Numbered from the stretch's first letter, positions 47,401-56,377 are shown. The stretch is 64,000 nt of DNA from Anticarsia gemmatalis (GCF_050436995.1 NC_134776.1:14983001-15047000), one strand, 5' to 3'. Notes: generated by a model not told the origin, from the letters alone. A program made the numbers and translations.

Positions 47401-50400
47401 TCAGGTATAGTAGAAATATTGGAATCGTCACAACCGACGTCTTCTCTTTGGCTCCAGGGGGTTTCTCAATCACCTTCCAAACATCGTGTTCCTTCATGGA
47501 CTCCAACTCCCGCTTAATCGCTGCTATCCACTCATGGCTATCAGGTTTTCGAAGGACTTCTTTGTACGAACTTGGTTCTTCCTCTAAATTGCATGTACTG
47601 TTGTAGCAATATAGTCCACTTTGTGCGCTACGAAGCCTATTCCTCAGAGGATACCTAGGCTCTTCCTCGATATTCACACCTACTGTGCTGACTCTTGTAT
47701 CACAATGTTCAGCTTCAGATTTATTTGAATTCACAGGCTCCACAGATTCAAAACAAGGATCTGTATCCACATCTGCTGAATATGAGCTCTTCTCCGCATC
47801 TTCAATACTGTTTGGGTCTGTCAGACGTGTTTCATTCTCCACATGCCTCACGAAGTCTTTGAAAAAGTTCAAAGCTTGAGATTTCTCCCTGAGAAAGTAA
47901 ACAAACAATTCCCTAGTGAGATCGTCTACTATTACGAACATGTAACGAGCTCCAGCATAAGAACGTTCCGACATGGGACCACACAAAATCAGCATGTAAT
48001 AAACTGAGTTTGTCTTTCGCTCGCCTTGCGTCACCCTTTGGAAAAGGTAATCTATGTGCCTTACCTCTTATACAAGCAGCACAAGGTTCCATTACACTTT
48101 TACCTCCAGCCTCGATGTTAGGCAACTTCCGTAAATCATTAAAGTTAACATACCCTAATCTACGATGCCAAAGAGCCAACGAGTCTTCAACTTGAACCGT
48201 AGCCAAAGCACCATCTACAATAGTAAAACAATCATCCAACTTATAGATACCTGAGACTTCACTAACAGTAACCACAAGTTTACTCGTTATCTCGCTTATC
48301 GATTGGTGAAACACCCTACAGCCATCAGAATAAAAAATAACTCTCCATCCATTCTTTACTACTTTCAAGCCAGATACAAAGGAACAATCTTTTACAGTTA
48401 ACAAAACTCCTTTCATATTAACTATAATATCACCTTTGCCTTCTTATCAGTATCTAACCTTAAAGTCTCTAAACTACTGCTTCTGAGAACTCATGTGTGT
48501 CGAGGCTCCACTATCGAGATAAAACGTCGAGGGGCTGAAGGATTTGTGCCCCGACAGTGAACAGCACATAACGCAACTTTCTTCGACTTCGAGGAAACCG
48601 TTTGTAAGCGTGCACCATCCACATCCTTGTCCAGCGTTGGGCAATCGGACTTCTTGTGACCTTTCTTTCCATAGTTAAAGCACTTGTGCTTTAATACGGA
48701 CCGTTGTTTCTTCACTTCTAAAGCCGAGTTCGATGAGGAATCATTTGAAGAGCTCTGAGCGCTATCTTCTTGTAGAAGCTTTTGCCGAACATTTTGAGAA
48801 GTAATCTTCATTCCTGAATGCTCTAGTGCCATCCGTAATGGTCGGTAAACATCAGACATACCTCGCAAAAGTACCACGGCAACCAAATCGTCATCGAAAC
48901 TTTGATTGATTTCTTTACGCTTTTGAGCGTGACTCATGACAGCAGATCGGTGGTTTTCCAGCTTCTCATCCAAGAGACAATTCATCAGAGTTATGCGCCT
49001 ATTTATTCCCTTGTCTTCAAAAAATATAGTTAATGCATTCCACATTTCTTTTGCGTAAGTAAGATTTTGAACATACGGATCCAGATGAGATTCTAAGTAA
49101 AGGCATATTAACGTGTATGCTTCTTGATCCTTCTCGATCTCCGCTTCATCATCCTTCTTTGGAAGTGTTGATGTATACTTGAAACATTTTTCTCGAGCAA
49201 CCATATTCAACAAGTACCTAATTATGATTGTTCAATATTATTACTATGTAATATTTTATATCTTTATGATGAATAAATAATATGGGTTGCCTATTGTGAA
49301 TTTAATAAAAAAAGTTTTTATAAAACTCATGGCTCTCAGTATGAAAACACCGTAATTCAATATTATACTCAACGTAAAATTTAGTAAAAGGCAGTTACAA
49401 TTTTGATCGTTGTTCAATCCCCCAAGTAAAGATCAGTAAGTACCGCTTAGGTAAATGCTAGTCAAAATGATGAAAATGTTTCCGATCTAAAACGACGGTT
49501 GTGACCAATGTAACATAAAATGAATATATTTTAACGTTTTTATTTTCTCATAACAGACAACAAATAAAGACTTCGTGCAAAATTTCATAGCTCTGCGATT
49601 GATAGAACTTGAGATACAAGTGTTTGAAACTTCAAACCGCTCTCCTGTAAAATTTGCGTTTTGTAATTAGGTAATATTGTACGTAGGGACCGTCGGTATT
49701 ATCCTCACATTAGAAACTATAAGAAATATTTTGATTTATTTATGTTCCCAATAATCTTGGGTATTTTTTATTGGATTATTTACAGTGCACTGGGGATTAT
49801 TGTATAGCGTTGGTAATGTATTAATTTAATATTATTTTGACGCATTCCTCACAGGTTATCCGCTTAAACGCGTTCATGTATATTGTATGATAAACAAAGA
49901 AATATTGGTAGGCCCATCAACTTTGGAATTTTTTTACAGATATCATTGGTGTAACGATGTCATATTATGTACAATTTCACCCACGGATCTGTAGATATTA
50001 TAGTTTTCGCAAAAACAAAGTATTTATGCGGGTAGTCTGATCGTTTTCTTTTATTTCACAGTGTGATGGGACGCACTGCAAAGCTGAGGTAAATATTTAC
50101 CTTTTTCAGGTGCTTTTTACAAAAAATATTTGAGTTTATTTTAAAAAGACATCAGAAGTTAAAACTGGTGAAGCACCATAACACAGTTCATATATTTTTA
50201 TATCTTTTTTTTATATTTTGTTGGGATTCGTATTGTCATGCTGTAAAAATTTTATCTTCATCCCATCCAGTGATATTACTTGTACGAAAGTTAAAAAAAC
50301 AAACAACTCAATACAGGTAATAACGTTTACATATTATATGTATTAAAAATAGTGCTTTGAATGTTCAAATAGTGCAACGCCCCGAAATGTCAAACACATG

Positions 50401-53400
50401 TAAGTACCTAAGTATACTATAATTGTAAAAATCTTGTTTTTCATTTTTTAATACAACGATGTTCAGTAACACTTAGTTTTAAGCTCATATTGTCGGTGTT
50501 TATTTTATTTTAATACATTAATATTTTATCTAGTGTAAAGGTTCAGGCTGTGAATCAACGGTAAATATGAATTTAATCCATAAACGATTGTTTTTTGACA
50601 ACGCACGATTTCGTTTCGATTCTGGCCGATATGTTGATTGGAATCTGTCAGCATTCTTGTTTCACACTGTGATGCGGTGTGAGGTTGTTGTTACTGAGGG
50701 TTAGTGGTGATTGGTACAAAATGAAAAAAATAATATTGTGGTAGGCGGAAAGTTCAAATTATAATGGGGTATTTGCCTGAAAAATTATTACATGTGTATT
50801 CGTAAAAGGTGCATCTACAATTCTCAGGCTATGTCATTTCTTTTTTAATAATGGTGAAATAGTAATTATTACAGACTGAAATATCTTATAATACACTCAT
50901 TTGATTCCAAAGGAAAATAAGAAACTGTGACGTCACTATGCCGTATTTCTATACTAAAATGTGTTTTTGACATTTCCTAAAGAGTAACTACCCTACCCTA
51001 TTGGTCGTAATGGTATCTGTCCGAATGACGGATGTATTACTTCCAAATAAATCATAAAAAAATATATAAATGTACGGAAAATGTACGTTTTTGTACTTAA
51101 AGATGTGTAAATGTGCGTTTTCGTATGCGTATGTAGCAGTCATTATATTAAAGAGAGCCGCCATACTGATGTCAGGTTGCTTCAGTAGTAATTATGATGA
51201 TGAAATTGGACAATATAGAGCGCATTCAAAAGAGGTGATGGTATATGGATGTGTTATGATGATTTGAAGCCAAGATTAAATAGCAGTCCAGAAATGGTTA
51301 CTGCTCATTGTATTATTTATGGTCAAATACTATTAATGTATTAAATCAGGCTAAGAATTATTAATTCTAGTTTTATATTGCAATCTGATAAGAACAAAAG
51401 ACAGGGCGAAACCTGCCTAAGGGCTACTTGGGCTGCAGCCCACGGCCCCGAGGTTACAAGGGGCCCCCAGACGCCGCTAAAAACAGTAGGCGATAATTTG
51501 AATTTAAAGAATGGTTGTCTGAAAAATCGGTTTACGGAAAATATTTTTACGTGATAAAAAACATTGATGAAAAATTGCATACTTCTATGAATTGATTTAA
51601 TGGGGAAATACGTGTAACAGGATGTTGTCATGCTGATTTTCTGTCTTGACTACTAGCAACCCTCTGATTAAACGGAAAACGATATTGGTGTTCAGCGACA
51701 GAATGGTAACTACGACACGGAGAGAAATTTAGGGAATATTAATTTTGAGTTTGTGAAATATGTTGACGTAGGCTTGTGGCCAGAATTGCTAAATAATGAT
51801 TTTATTAATGACATCCTCTCACATGAAATGACTGAATTTCAAAATAAAGATCCAAAAAATATCTATTCAGCTTCTATAAAGAAATACGAGGAACAAAACA
51901 GAGAATTTTCAAGTAGCTATTTCACAAAAAATGGCAATCACTGGAAAAATAAGTGGTGTTTTTACAGCGAAGAACACCAATGCAATAATGCAATTGAGGC
52001 GTGGAATGCACGTCTCAACAAAAAAATAAAACCGAAGCAAAATTTAGAGGTTCTTTTGAAAACACTACAAAATGATTCGCGTTATTACAGCGGCAAATTA
52101 AAAAAAAAAGATGGATTCATTTAAAAAAAATATTCGCCACCATAAAGTCGCAAAAAAGACATAAAAGAATACTTCGCGAATTAATAGACAATTAGACAAT
52201 GAAATCAGTTTAGGACAATGTATCGAAAAATTAGTCAACTAAAATACAGTCAACTTGGGTAACTTTGAATCATTTGGGTAACATTGAACGTGGGAATTTG
52301 AACTACTTAGTTTCGATTATTTTTTCTTGATTGATCTATATTATATGAAAAATTGACGTGTTTCCTAACTGCTATACCATTGTAAAGTTTTTTTACTTTG
52401 TCAATCACTAGCTGTGAAGCAGAACGCTTCTCCTCCAAGATGTAAATGAAAATAAATATAGGATAACAATGTTGTACCTTCGACTAAATAATTTTATCAC
52501 TTCTTTCTACAAATCACTAGCTGTGAAGCAGAACGATTCTCCTCCAAGATGTCTTATGTAGAAAATAAATATAGGATGACAATGTTGTACCTTCGACTAA
52601 ATAATTTATCACTTCTTTCTACAAATCACTAGCTGTGAAGCAGAACGATTCTCCTCCAAGATGTCTTATGTAGAAAATAAATATAGGATGACAATGTTGT
52701 ACCTTCGACCAAATAATTTATCACTTCTTTCTACAAATCACTAACTGTGAAGCAGAACGCTTCTTGTCCAAGATGTCTTATGTAGAAAATAAATATAGGA
52801 CGACAATGTGGTACCATCGACTAAATAATTTATCACCTCTATAATTTGTGATATAACAAAAGACTTGAAATGTGATGACGAAGTTAAAGAATTTGCAGCA
52901 CAGAAATGCAGAAAGGTTGCATTATAAATTATAATCTATGTAACGTAACTGTGTCACATAACTTCCCAATTTCTTTTTGTAACAAAGGTTTGCTCAATAA
53001 AGGTTTATTTATTTATTTATTTATTTAATAAGTACGGTAATTGCACCAGTAATGGACATGGAACCAGTAATGGACGAAAATAAACCGCCCAGAATAAGGA
53101 CATGAACAAGTTTTTTGATCATGAAGACACTGTGCCATAAACTGTATACATCGAGCTATCATTGTTTGACATTTTATAGAAATCGGTCTTTTGGATATAA
53201 GATAGCGTGAAGTAAAAAGTGTCTTTTTAAAGGAAATTATTAGTACAGTCAGTAGAAAGTTACACTTGTATTTATTTTTGCTTTGTTTCAATCAGACTGT
53301 GTTTTATAATGGACAGATGTCGAAACTTATTTTTATTGTTGTGTCATTGGATTATTAACTAACTTTACTCGCATTGTTATTCTCTACTATAGGTTATTTG

Positions 53401-53872
53401 AAAATTATAAAAATTCTGACGTGAACAAGTAATGGACGCAATTGTCCATTATTGGTATTTCATAGAAATTCAGTCATGGACATTGATATGAAATGTAAAC
53501 AAGACAATTTTTTTTTTCTTAAAAATGGCGCCCAAAAAAAATTACGCACACAAAATGGTATCCCGCGTTTATGAAACGATATCCCACGATTGCTGAACGT
53601 GTACCTAAAAATGTATGTGCAGCAAAAGATAACGTTACTCAAATATAAACAAAAAAAAAGATAATTTTATTGTTAAACTTGAATCAATGATTTAAAAAAA
53701 AAAAAAAAAGATATTGAGAAATGGTTCTCGGAAGTTGAAAAGTAATTTGTAAGACAGAGGTCTCATTGAGATAGTGAAACATCCTCAAAGGATAATTCTA
53801 AAATTCACCATTTCCAAGGTGTCCTGGTGAAAATCCATACTTCCATACTAATATTATAAATGTGAAAGTAAC

Positions 53873-53907
<35 letters not shown>

Positions 53908-55469
53908 GCTACTCAATCACGCCTAAACTACTGAACCAATTTGCGTGAAATTTGGTATGGAGATACTTTGATATCCGAGAAAGAACATAGGCTACTTTTT
54001 ACTCCGGGAAAATATCTCATTCCCACGGAAAACAGCGACAATCGGAAGAAACCGCTCCACCGCTTTGCGGTTGCACTGGCGCTTTCACTAGATGGCGCTA
54101 CGGGCAATATTAAATCGCACTATCATTACGTTTTATGTCTTAGCTGGGTAAGCCTACGCTTTGGAGATTTTTAACCGAAATTTGATTATTATGCTACTTA
54201 CGTTATTCTAATCAGTTGAGGTTATACTCTTTCGAATTGATATTAGTTTGAAATAGTTTCCACTAAATATTTCGTGTTAGTTATAATAAATTTGTTTGTA
54301 TATTCTTTTAAGTAGTTTTAATTACATTATTTTCGTATTTAATGTAAATATTATACCCATTTAGTGGTATTTGGTAGAATTTCGTGTTAGTTTAATTGTA
54401 TATTCTTTTAAGTAGTTATGAGTATTATATTATAGTATATGGTCACCCATCCACGGAACAAACTCGGCAAGCGTAGTTTAACCTTAGAGATGGATGCACA
54501 CGGTTGTTACTTAGCTACGAGGTTCTCTTATCTATACAAATATTATAAAGCTGAGTTTGTTTGAAAGCGCTAATCACAGGAACTACTGGCTCGAATTGAA
54601 AAATATTTTTGTGTTGACCATTTACCGAGGAAGGCTATAAGCTATATAACATCACGCTTCGGCCAATAGGAGCGGATTAGCTACGAAAATTGTTACAAAA
54701 AACGGGGAAAATTATGACCCATTCTCTCTCATGTGACGCAAGCGAAGTTGCGCGGGTCAGCTAGTATAATAATAATATTTAATATATCATTAAAGAAACT
54801 AATGTTTTTTGACATGACTATTGGTGGAGTACTTAGATAGGCTCCTAAATAGTTTTAGCCCAGGGCGCCCCACAAATTCACGATCCGCCCCCGACAAAAG
54901 ACGTATTTTTTTTTGGTATTTGGTTGATAAAAAAAGTTTAATTAGCTTAGAAGCAATCCGCCATTGTGATGTCAGGATAGCGGTTCACGTGCATTTTACA
55001 ATATCAGAGCCTGTATAAACATTTAATGGTGCGTTCAGACGCAGAGCAGCCTGGCAAACAAACTACCCGGCAGCCCGGCACACAGCCCGTGCGCCCGTGC
55101 GCACAACATTTACACTTCGTTGAGAACAAAAACGTACATTTTCCGTACATTTATATAAATTATTTTTGATTTGTTTGGAAGTCATACGTATCGTAAGTCG
55201 ACGTATCCGCCAATCTGACGGATACGTCGTCATGCCATATTACCTATACTTATTCATTACGCGACGGAGTATTAAAGGATCTGAGATAAAAGGTTTGTCT
55301 TTAATAACAGTACCTATCTCATGATCAAGATATCAAGTAGAGGTCTAAAATAATTTATGTTTTTGGACAGGGGAACCAATAAGATATCAGCAAGAAATAT
55401 TTTTATAAAATTCTTTATCTATTTTTTCAGTGTTTGGGACGGTTTTGTACCAACAGTACCGATGCTTGA
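35358..55469 (+). CDS. Novel microexon gene: secreted cysteine-repeat protein encoded by 27-nt exons
   Basis: Seventeen exons join in phase 0 throughout: 35358-35411, 35487-35543, then 38462, 38655, 41791, 42137, 42438, 42662 (27 nt each), 42783-42815 (33 nt), 42896, 44563, 44917, 49786, 50062, 50373, 50534 (27 nt each) and 55431-55469 with TGA. The product is 177 residues with 22 cysteines: a hydrophobic leader, a polar segment with an NVT sequon, and fifteen units close to C-x-G-x-x-C-x-[AST]-x (the last with a three-residue tail). All introns begin GT and end AG. Seen directly: borders, exact 27-nt size and repeat pattern. Inferred: the exons belong to one transcript and the product is secreted. 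Function unknown. I do not recognise the family; insect disulfide-rich solenoids or microexon-encoded secreted effectors are only loose analogies. An in-frame ATG at 35268 would add 30 residues. Confidence 0.8.
35487..35543 (+). CDS. Microexon gene exon 2
   Basis: Encodes ITMTRGQNVTATDPGTNKE: polar, no cysteine, with an NVT glycosylation sequon. Acceptor ttgtag, donor gtaggt, 57 nt. Confidence 0.72.
35710..37940. mobile_element. Giant palindromic foldback element, 818-bp arms
   Basis: Bases 35713-36530 reappear as the reverse complement at 37120-37937, both 818 bp long, so no net indel separates the arms. Between them is a 589-bp unique loop. The ends are tcgtgtgcgttcgcgcagcg and its complement, flanked by ttta on both sides, a possible 4-bp target duplication. 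No coding sequence is visible. It could be a large non-autonomous foldback DNA transposon. It lies in intron 2 of the microexon gene. Confidence 0.8.
37984..38270 (+). mobile_element. Lep1-type non-autonomous Helitron
   Basis: Starts atctatactaatattataaa, contains a long TTTG microsatellite and aacgcgctaatctccggaac, and ends gcgcaggtcagctagt. It lies in intron 2 of the microexon gene. Confidence 0.8.
38462..38488 (+). CDS. 27-nt microexon 3 (VLKRQCSAK)
   Basis: Acceptor ttttttcacag, donor gtaatc. It has the unit's second cysteine and the small residue at position 8 but lacks Cys1 and Gly3. Confidence 0.7.
38655..38681 (+). CDS. 27-nt microexon 4 (CKGTECFAG)
   Basis: Acceptor tattttctag, donor gtacgt. 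A full match to the unit pattern. Confidence 0.82.
39297..39574 (+). pseudogene. MADF-domain protein remnant, likely from a PIF/Harbinger transposon
   Basis: Reads MSYIQWTQEQNLLFLETLQS with VIWGPNERQKKK, then shifts frame at a run of ten A residues. It continues as DAWLRIQEILKIPSAESKKK and ESLIATYRGYNRKKEASIKS to a stop. This resembles the MADF (Myb/SANT-like) DNA-binding proteins that accompany Harbinger transposases, though I cannot exclude a captured host gene. It lies in intron 4 of the microexon gene. The A-rich frameshift would make it non-functional. Confidence 0.5.
39604..39652 (-). repeat. Solo terminal repeat of a mariner-type MITE
   Basis: Nearly identical to the right terminus of the complete MITE at 44117-44288 (actataatgcgaaaagactt, ttccccgaccta). 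The left terminus is missing here. Confidence 0.6.
40245..40300. repeat. Perfect 56-bp palindrome inside the hAT pseudogene
   Basis: Two 27-base arms that are exact reverse complements around a 2-base centre (tccatattttaaaagcatga opens it). The palindrome translates as part of PYFKSMIHKIMNHAFKIWN. Confidence 0.9.
40921..41271 (+). mobile_element. Retroposed 5'-truncated element with 15-bp target duplication
   Basis: The insert 40936-41256 is GC-rich and ends in ten A residues. It is flanked on both sides by ggtactatgcataaa (40921-40935 and 41257-41271). A long duplication plus A tail means target-primed reverse transcription. The sequence (tttagtgggctctacggcgg) looks like the 3' UTR of an R1/jockey-type non-LTR element, though the exact family is uncertain. 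It splits the hAT pseudogene. Confidence 0.82.
41791..41817 (+). CDS. 27-nt microexon 5 (CRGQMSSAV)
   Basis: Acceptor attcaacag, donor gttagt. Cys6 is replaced by Ser. Confidence 0.75.
42137..42163 (+). CDS. 27-nt microexon 6 (AVGYNTSAI)
   Basis: Follows a long T tract and attcag; donor gtacgt. Both cysteines are replaced (Ala, Thr) while Gly3 and small residue 8 are kept. Confidence 0.75.
42438..42464 (+). CDS. 27-nt microexon 7 (THGDLSTVE)
   Basis: Acceptor atttcag, donor gtaaaa. Both cysteines are replaced (Thr, Ser) and Gly3 is kept. Confidence 0.75.
42662..42688 (+). CDS. 27-nt microexon 8 (CYGPFCHTV)
   Basis: Acceptor ttttgttacag, donor gtaaat. A full match. Confidence 0.82.
42783..42815 (+). 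CDS. 33-nt microexon 9 (CDGRSNVCMAK)
   Basis: The only size variant: a two-residue insertion between Gly3 and the second cysteine gives C-x6-C. Acceptor ttttatag, donor gtgatt. Phase is kept. Confidence 0.78.
42896..42922 (+). CDS. 27-nt microexon 10 (CIGRSCTSI)
   Basis: Acceptor cgttttcag, donor gtgggt. A full match. Confidence 0.8.
42995..43175. mobile_element. Palindromic MITE
   Basis: Arms of about 75 bases, starting cggttcccaacttagggg and mirrored at the other end, surround a short centre that itself folds (gtttaggggttttctgaaac). The termini resemble hAT MITEs. No clear target duplication. It lies 73 bases after microexon 10. Confidence 0.75.
43176..44116 (+). other. Intron 10 of the microexon gene, middle part
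   Basis: AT-rich, no microexon of the pattern and no element recognised. Confidence 0.5.
44117..44288. mobile_element. Mariner-type MITE
   Basis: Left end taggtcggggaaaaagactt and right end aagactttttccccgaccta are inverted. Inverted similarity extends about 50 bases, including cgcattatagta. TA borders fit mariner insertion. No coding sequence. Confidence 0.75.
44563..44589 (+). CDS. 27-nt microexon 11 (GDGYLSTSN)
   Basis: Acceptor tttatttcag, donor gtaagt. Both cysteines are lost together (Gly, Ser). Confidence 0.78.
44917..44943 (+). CDS. 27-nt microexon 12 (CFGHKCQSN)
   Basis: Acceptor acatttcag, donor gtgagt. A full match. Confidence 0.82.
45025..45107 (+). repeat. Fragment of a non-autonomous Helitron-like element
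   Basis: Ends cggacgaagtccgggcagtc then cactagt, a variant of the lepidopteran terminus also seen in reverse at 62720. Confidence 0.45.
45110..45436 (-). other. Unidentified 108-codon ORF, probably transposon debris
   Basis: Open on the minus strand (for example GFWRWCFVTLKPELKVPCVA). The sequence is GC-richer than the surrounding intron. It has no domain I can name; both strands are open over 100 codons, which often happens in GC-rich repeat debris. Confidence 0.3.
45500..47341 (+). other. Intron 12 of the microexon gene, repeat debris
   Basis: Contains GC-rich debris at 45740-46240, a 37-bp tandem duplication at 45888-45961, and a short unit at 46515-46584 bounded by ccggtttacatt and aatgtaaaccgg. 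No microexon of the pattern was found. Confidence 0.45.
45888..45961. repeat. 37-bp tandem duplication
   Basis: Two adjacent exact copies starting gcttaaatctgaatccc and ending gctacgaaca. Confidence 0.85.
47342..49213 (-). pseudogene. Ty1/copia retrotransposon remnant (gag and broken pol)
   Basis: Read on the minus strand from 49213: a Gag domain (RRITLMNCLLDEKLENHRSA) with a zinc knuckle C-F-N-Y-G-K-K-G-H-K-K-S-D-C, then, after stops, a GAG-pre-integrase block (SLALWHRRLGYVNFNDLRKL, CAACIRGKAHRLPF). After a frameshift near 48000 comes the start of the integrase core (RYMFVIVDDLTRELFVYFLR). Most of the integrase is deleted, and the frame jumps to the pol linker and reverse transcriptase start (EWIAAIKRELESMKEHDVWK). 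No protease, RNase H or LTRs seen. Inactive; it lies antisense in intron 12 of the microexon gene. Confidence 0.82.
49214..49785 (+). other. End of intron 12 of the microexon gene
   Basis: No feature seen before microexon 13. Confidence 0.5.
49786..49812 (+). CDS. 27-nt microexon 13 (CTGDYCIAL)
   Basis: Acceptor ttatttacag, donor gtaatg. A full match, after a 4.8-kb intron holding a copia remnant. Confidence 0.82.
50062..50088 (+). CDS. 27-nt microexon 14 (CDGTHCKAE)
   Basis: Acceptor ttatttcacag, donor gtaaat. A full match. Confidence 0.82.
50373..50399 (+). CDS. 27-nt microexon 15 (CNAPKCQTH)
   Basis: Acceptor gttcaaatag (weak pyrimidine tract), donor gtaagt. Ala replaces Gly3. Confidence 0.78.
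50534..50560 (+). CDS. 27-nt microexon 16 (CKGSGCEST)
   Basis: Acceptor ttttatctag, donor gtaaat. A full match, and close to microexon 4 in its first half. Confidence 0.82.
50561..51700 (+). other. Start of the last intron of the microexon gene
   Basis: No microexon of the pattern. Bases around 50990-51110 match 55130-55260 in inverted orientation (acattttccgtacatttata), suggesting two copies of one dispersed repeat. Confidence 0.45.
51753..52124 (+). pseudogene. Transposase-like C-terminal fragment
   Basis: A 123-codon frame reads GLWPELLNNDFINDILSHEM and NAIEAWNARLNKKIKPKQNL. The NAIEAWN...L pattern before a helical end resembles the C-termini of Mutator-like transposases, comparable to NACESWH in the element at 33261. 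No catalytic part and no matching inverted repeats were found. Weak assignment. Confidence 0.35.
52403..52845. repeat. Four tandem copies of a 109-112-bp repeat
   Basis: Copies start at 52403, 52512, 52624 and 52736, each opening aatcactagctgtgaagcag and containing acaatgttgtaccttcgac. Differences are few, so the expansion is recent. It lies in the last intron of the microexon gene. Confidence 0.9.
52846..53846 (+). other. AT-rich part of the last intron of the microexon gene
   Basis: Only an A run near 53695 and a TTTA run near 53007 stand out. Confidence 0.5.
53847..54130 (+). mobile_element. Non-autonomous lepidopteran repeat with CTGT microsatellite
   Basis: Begins ccatactaatattataaatg, has (CTGT)n at about 53874-53908, then gcctaaactactgaaccaat and aaagaacataggctactttt. 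This is a common repeat structure that I associate with Lepidoptera (Helitron-like or SINE-like). Not coding; the right end is not clear. Confidence 0.6.
54529..54766 (+). mobile_element. Lep1-type non-autonomous Helitron
   Basis: Starts ttatctatacaaatattata and ends gttgcgcgggtcagctagt. Same body as the other copies (aggctataagctatataaca). Confidence 0.78.
54767..55430 (+). other. Last part of the final intron of the microexon gene
   Basis: Holds the inverted partner of the repeat at 50990-51110 and a short GC-rich run near 55030-55120. No microexon of the pattern. Confidence 0.45.
55431..55469 (+). CDS. Microexon gene last exon (CLGRFCTNSTDA, stop)
   Basis: Acceptor ctattttttcag. One more unit, CLGRFCTNS, runs without a donor into TDA and TGA, closing the frame exactly where the repeat array ends. 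Confidence 0.8.
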   Translation, partial: CLGRFCTNSTDA

Positions 55470-56225
55470 ATGAAACACATGAATTCAAATAGTAAACATA
55501 CCTACTTATTGTAAAGCGAACGAGAAACATAAACACTATTGAACGAAGTTTTTGTTTTATTTACTTTGAGTGTCGGTGTCAAAAGCAAAAAACTTTAAAA
55601 TTCCAACATACCTTGGCTTCTTATCTTACAGATAATACATACTACGTAAAACAAGCACACAATATTCAAATTTTTTAAAATGTCATTTGTGGTGTAGGTA
55701 GGTATAATAAATATAGTCCCGCATATAGGCGGCGACCGATGTTGATGCCGTCAGCATTGGGCTAACACTCATCACTCCGACATATCTTGTGGCGGGAACG
55801 TGCGTCTTAAACCCAAACTAATTACTGTATTTCAATATAATTATAACATTGACCTGTAGGTACACCATGTTTTTACAAAAATACACCTGTAGAAATGTAA
55901 TCAGGTCGGGTTTTTAAGTGCGTAGCGATCTCGTTGTAGTTTCTACTGACAATCTAAATACTTACAAAAGATTCGAGGGTCAACACAATCCATAGACGCC
56001 ATATTATTATTGTCTTGTGACGCTAACAAAATCGGTAGCAAAAGTGGGAATTGTACTCATTTTATTCCTACTGAGGATATGTTGATGAGATTAAATGCCA
56101 AGGATAAAGATCTAGCCAATAAGAAATATTCAAGAACTGATAAACTTAGAAGAGGAGTAAATTTTGCCATAGCTGGTGTTGATTTTGATGACTGATAATA
56201 TAAAATAAAAATTATTTAAGTGTAC
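55470..56225. other. 3' flank of the microexon gene
   Basis: A 61-codon frame at 56010-56195 (KKYSRTDKLRRGVNFAIAGV) is unidentified and may be transposon debris, because it borders the repeat at 56226. Confidence 0.4.
55706..55711 (+). terminator. Polyadenylation signal candidate for the microexon gene
   Basis: AATAAA 237 bases after the stop codon. Confidence 0.4.
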
Positions 56226-56285
56226 TACAGTCAACTTGGGTAACTTTGAATCATTTGGGTAACATTGAACGTGAGAATTTGAACG
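56226..56285 (+). repeat. Dispersed repeat, copy 2 (copy 1 at 52247-52306)
   Basis: About 60 bases (acagtcaacttgggtaactt and gaatcatttgggtaacattg) almost identical to 52247-52306. Confidence 0.85.
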
Positions 56286-56317
56286 AGTTTCCATTATTTT
56301 TTCATAATGATATGAAA

Positions 56318-56377
56318 CCAACACAATTGATAAAGATTCATTTTAGTTTTGCAAACTTTTATCAATTGTGTTGGTTT
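56318..56377. repeat. Hairpin with about 20-bp arms
   Basis: ccaacacaattgataaag is mirrored as cttttatcaattgtgttgg just downstream, leaving a 20-base loop. Confidence 0.75.

Noticed and set aside
52403..52845. CRISPR-like array
   Set aside because: The whole 112-bp unit repeats without unique spacers, in a eukaryotic intron.
54440..54490. 5S rRNA-like fragment (ggtcacccatccacgg)
   Set aside because: Only a short match; at most debris of a 5S-derived SINE.
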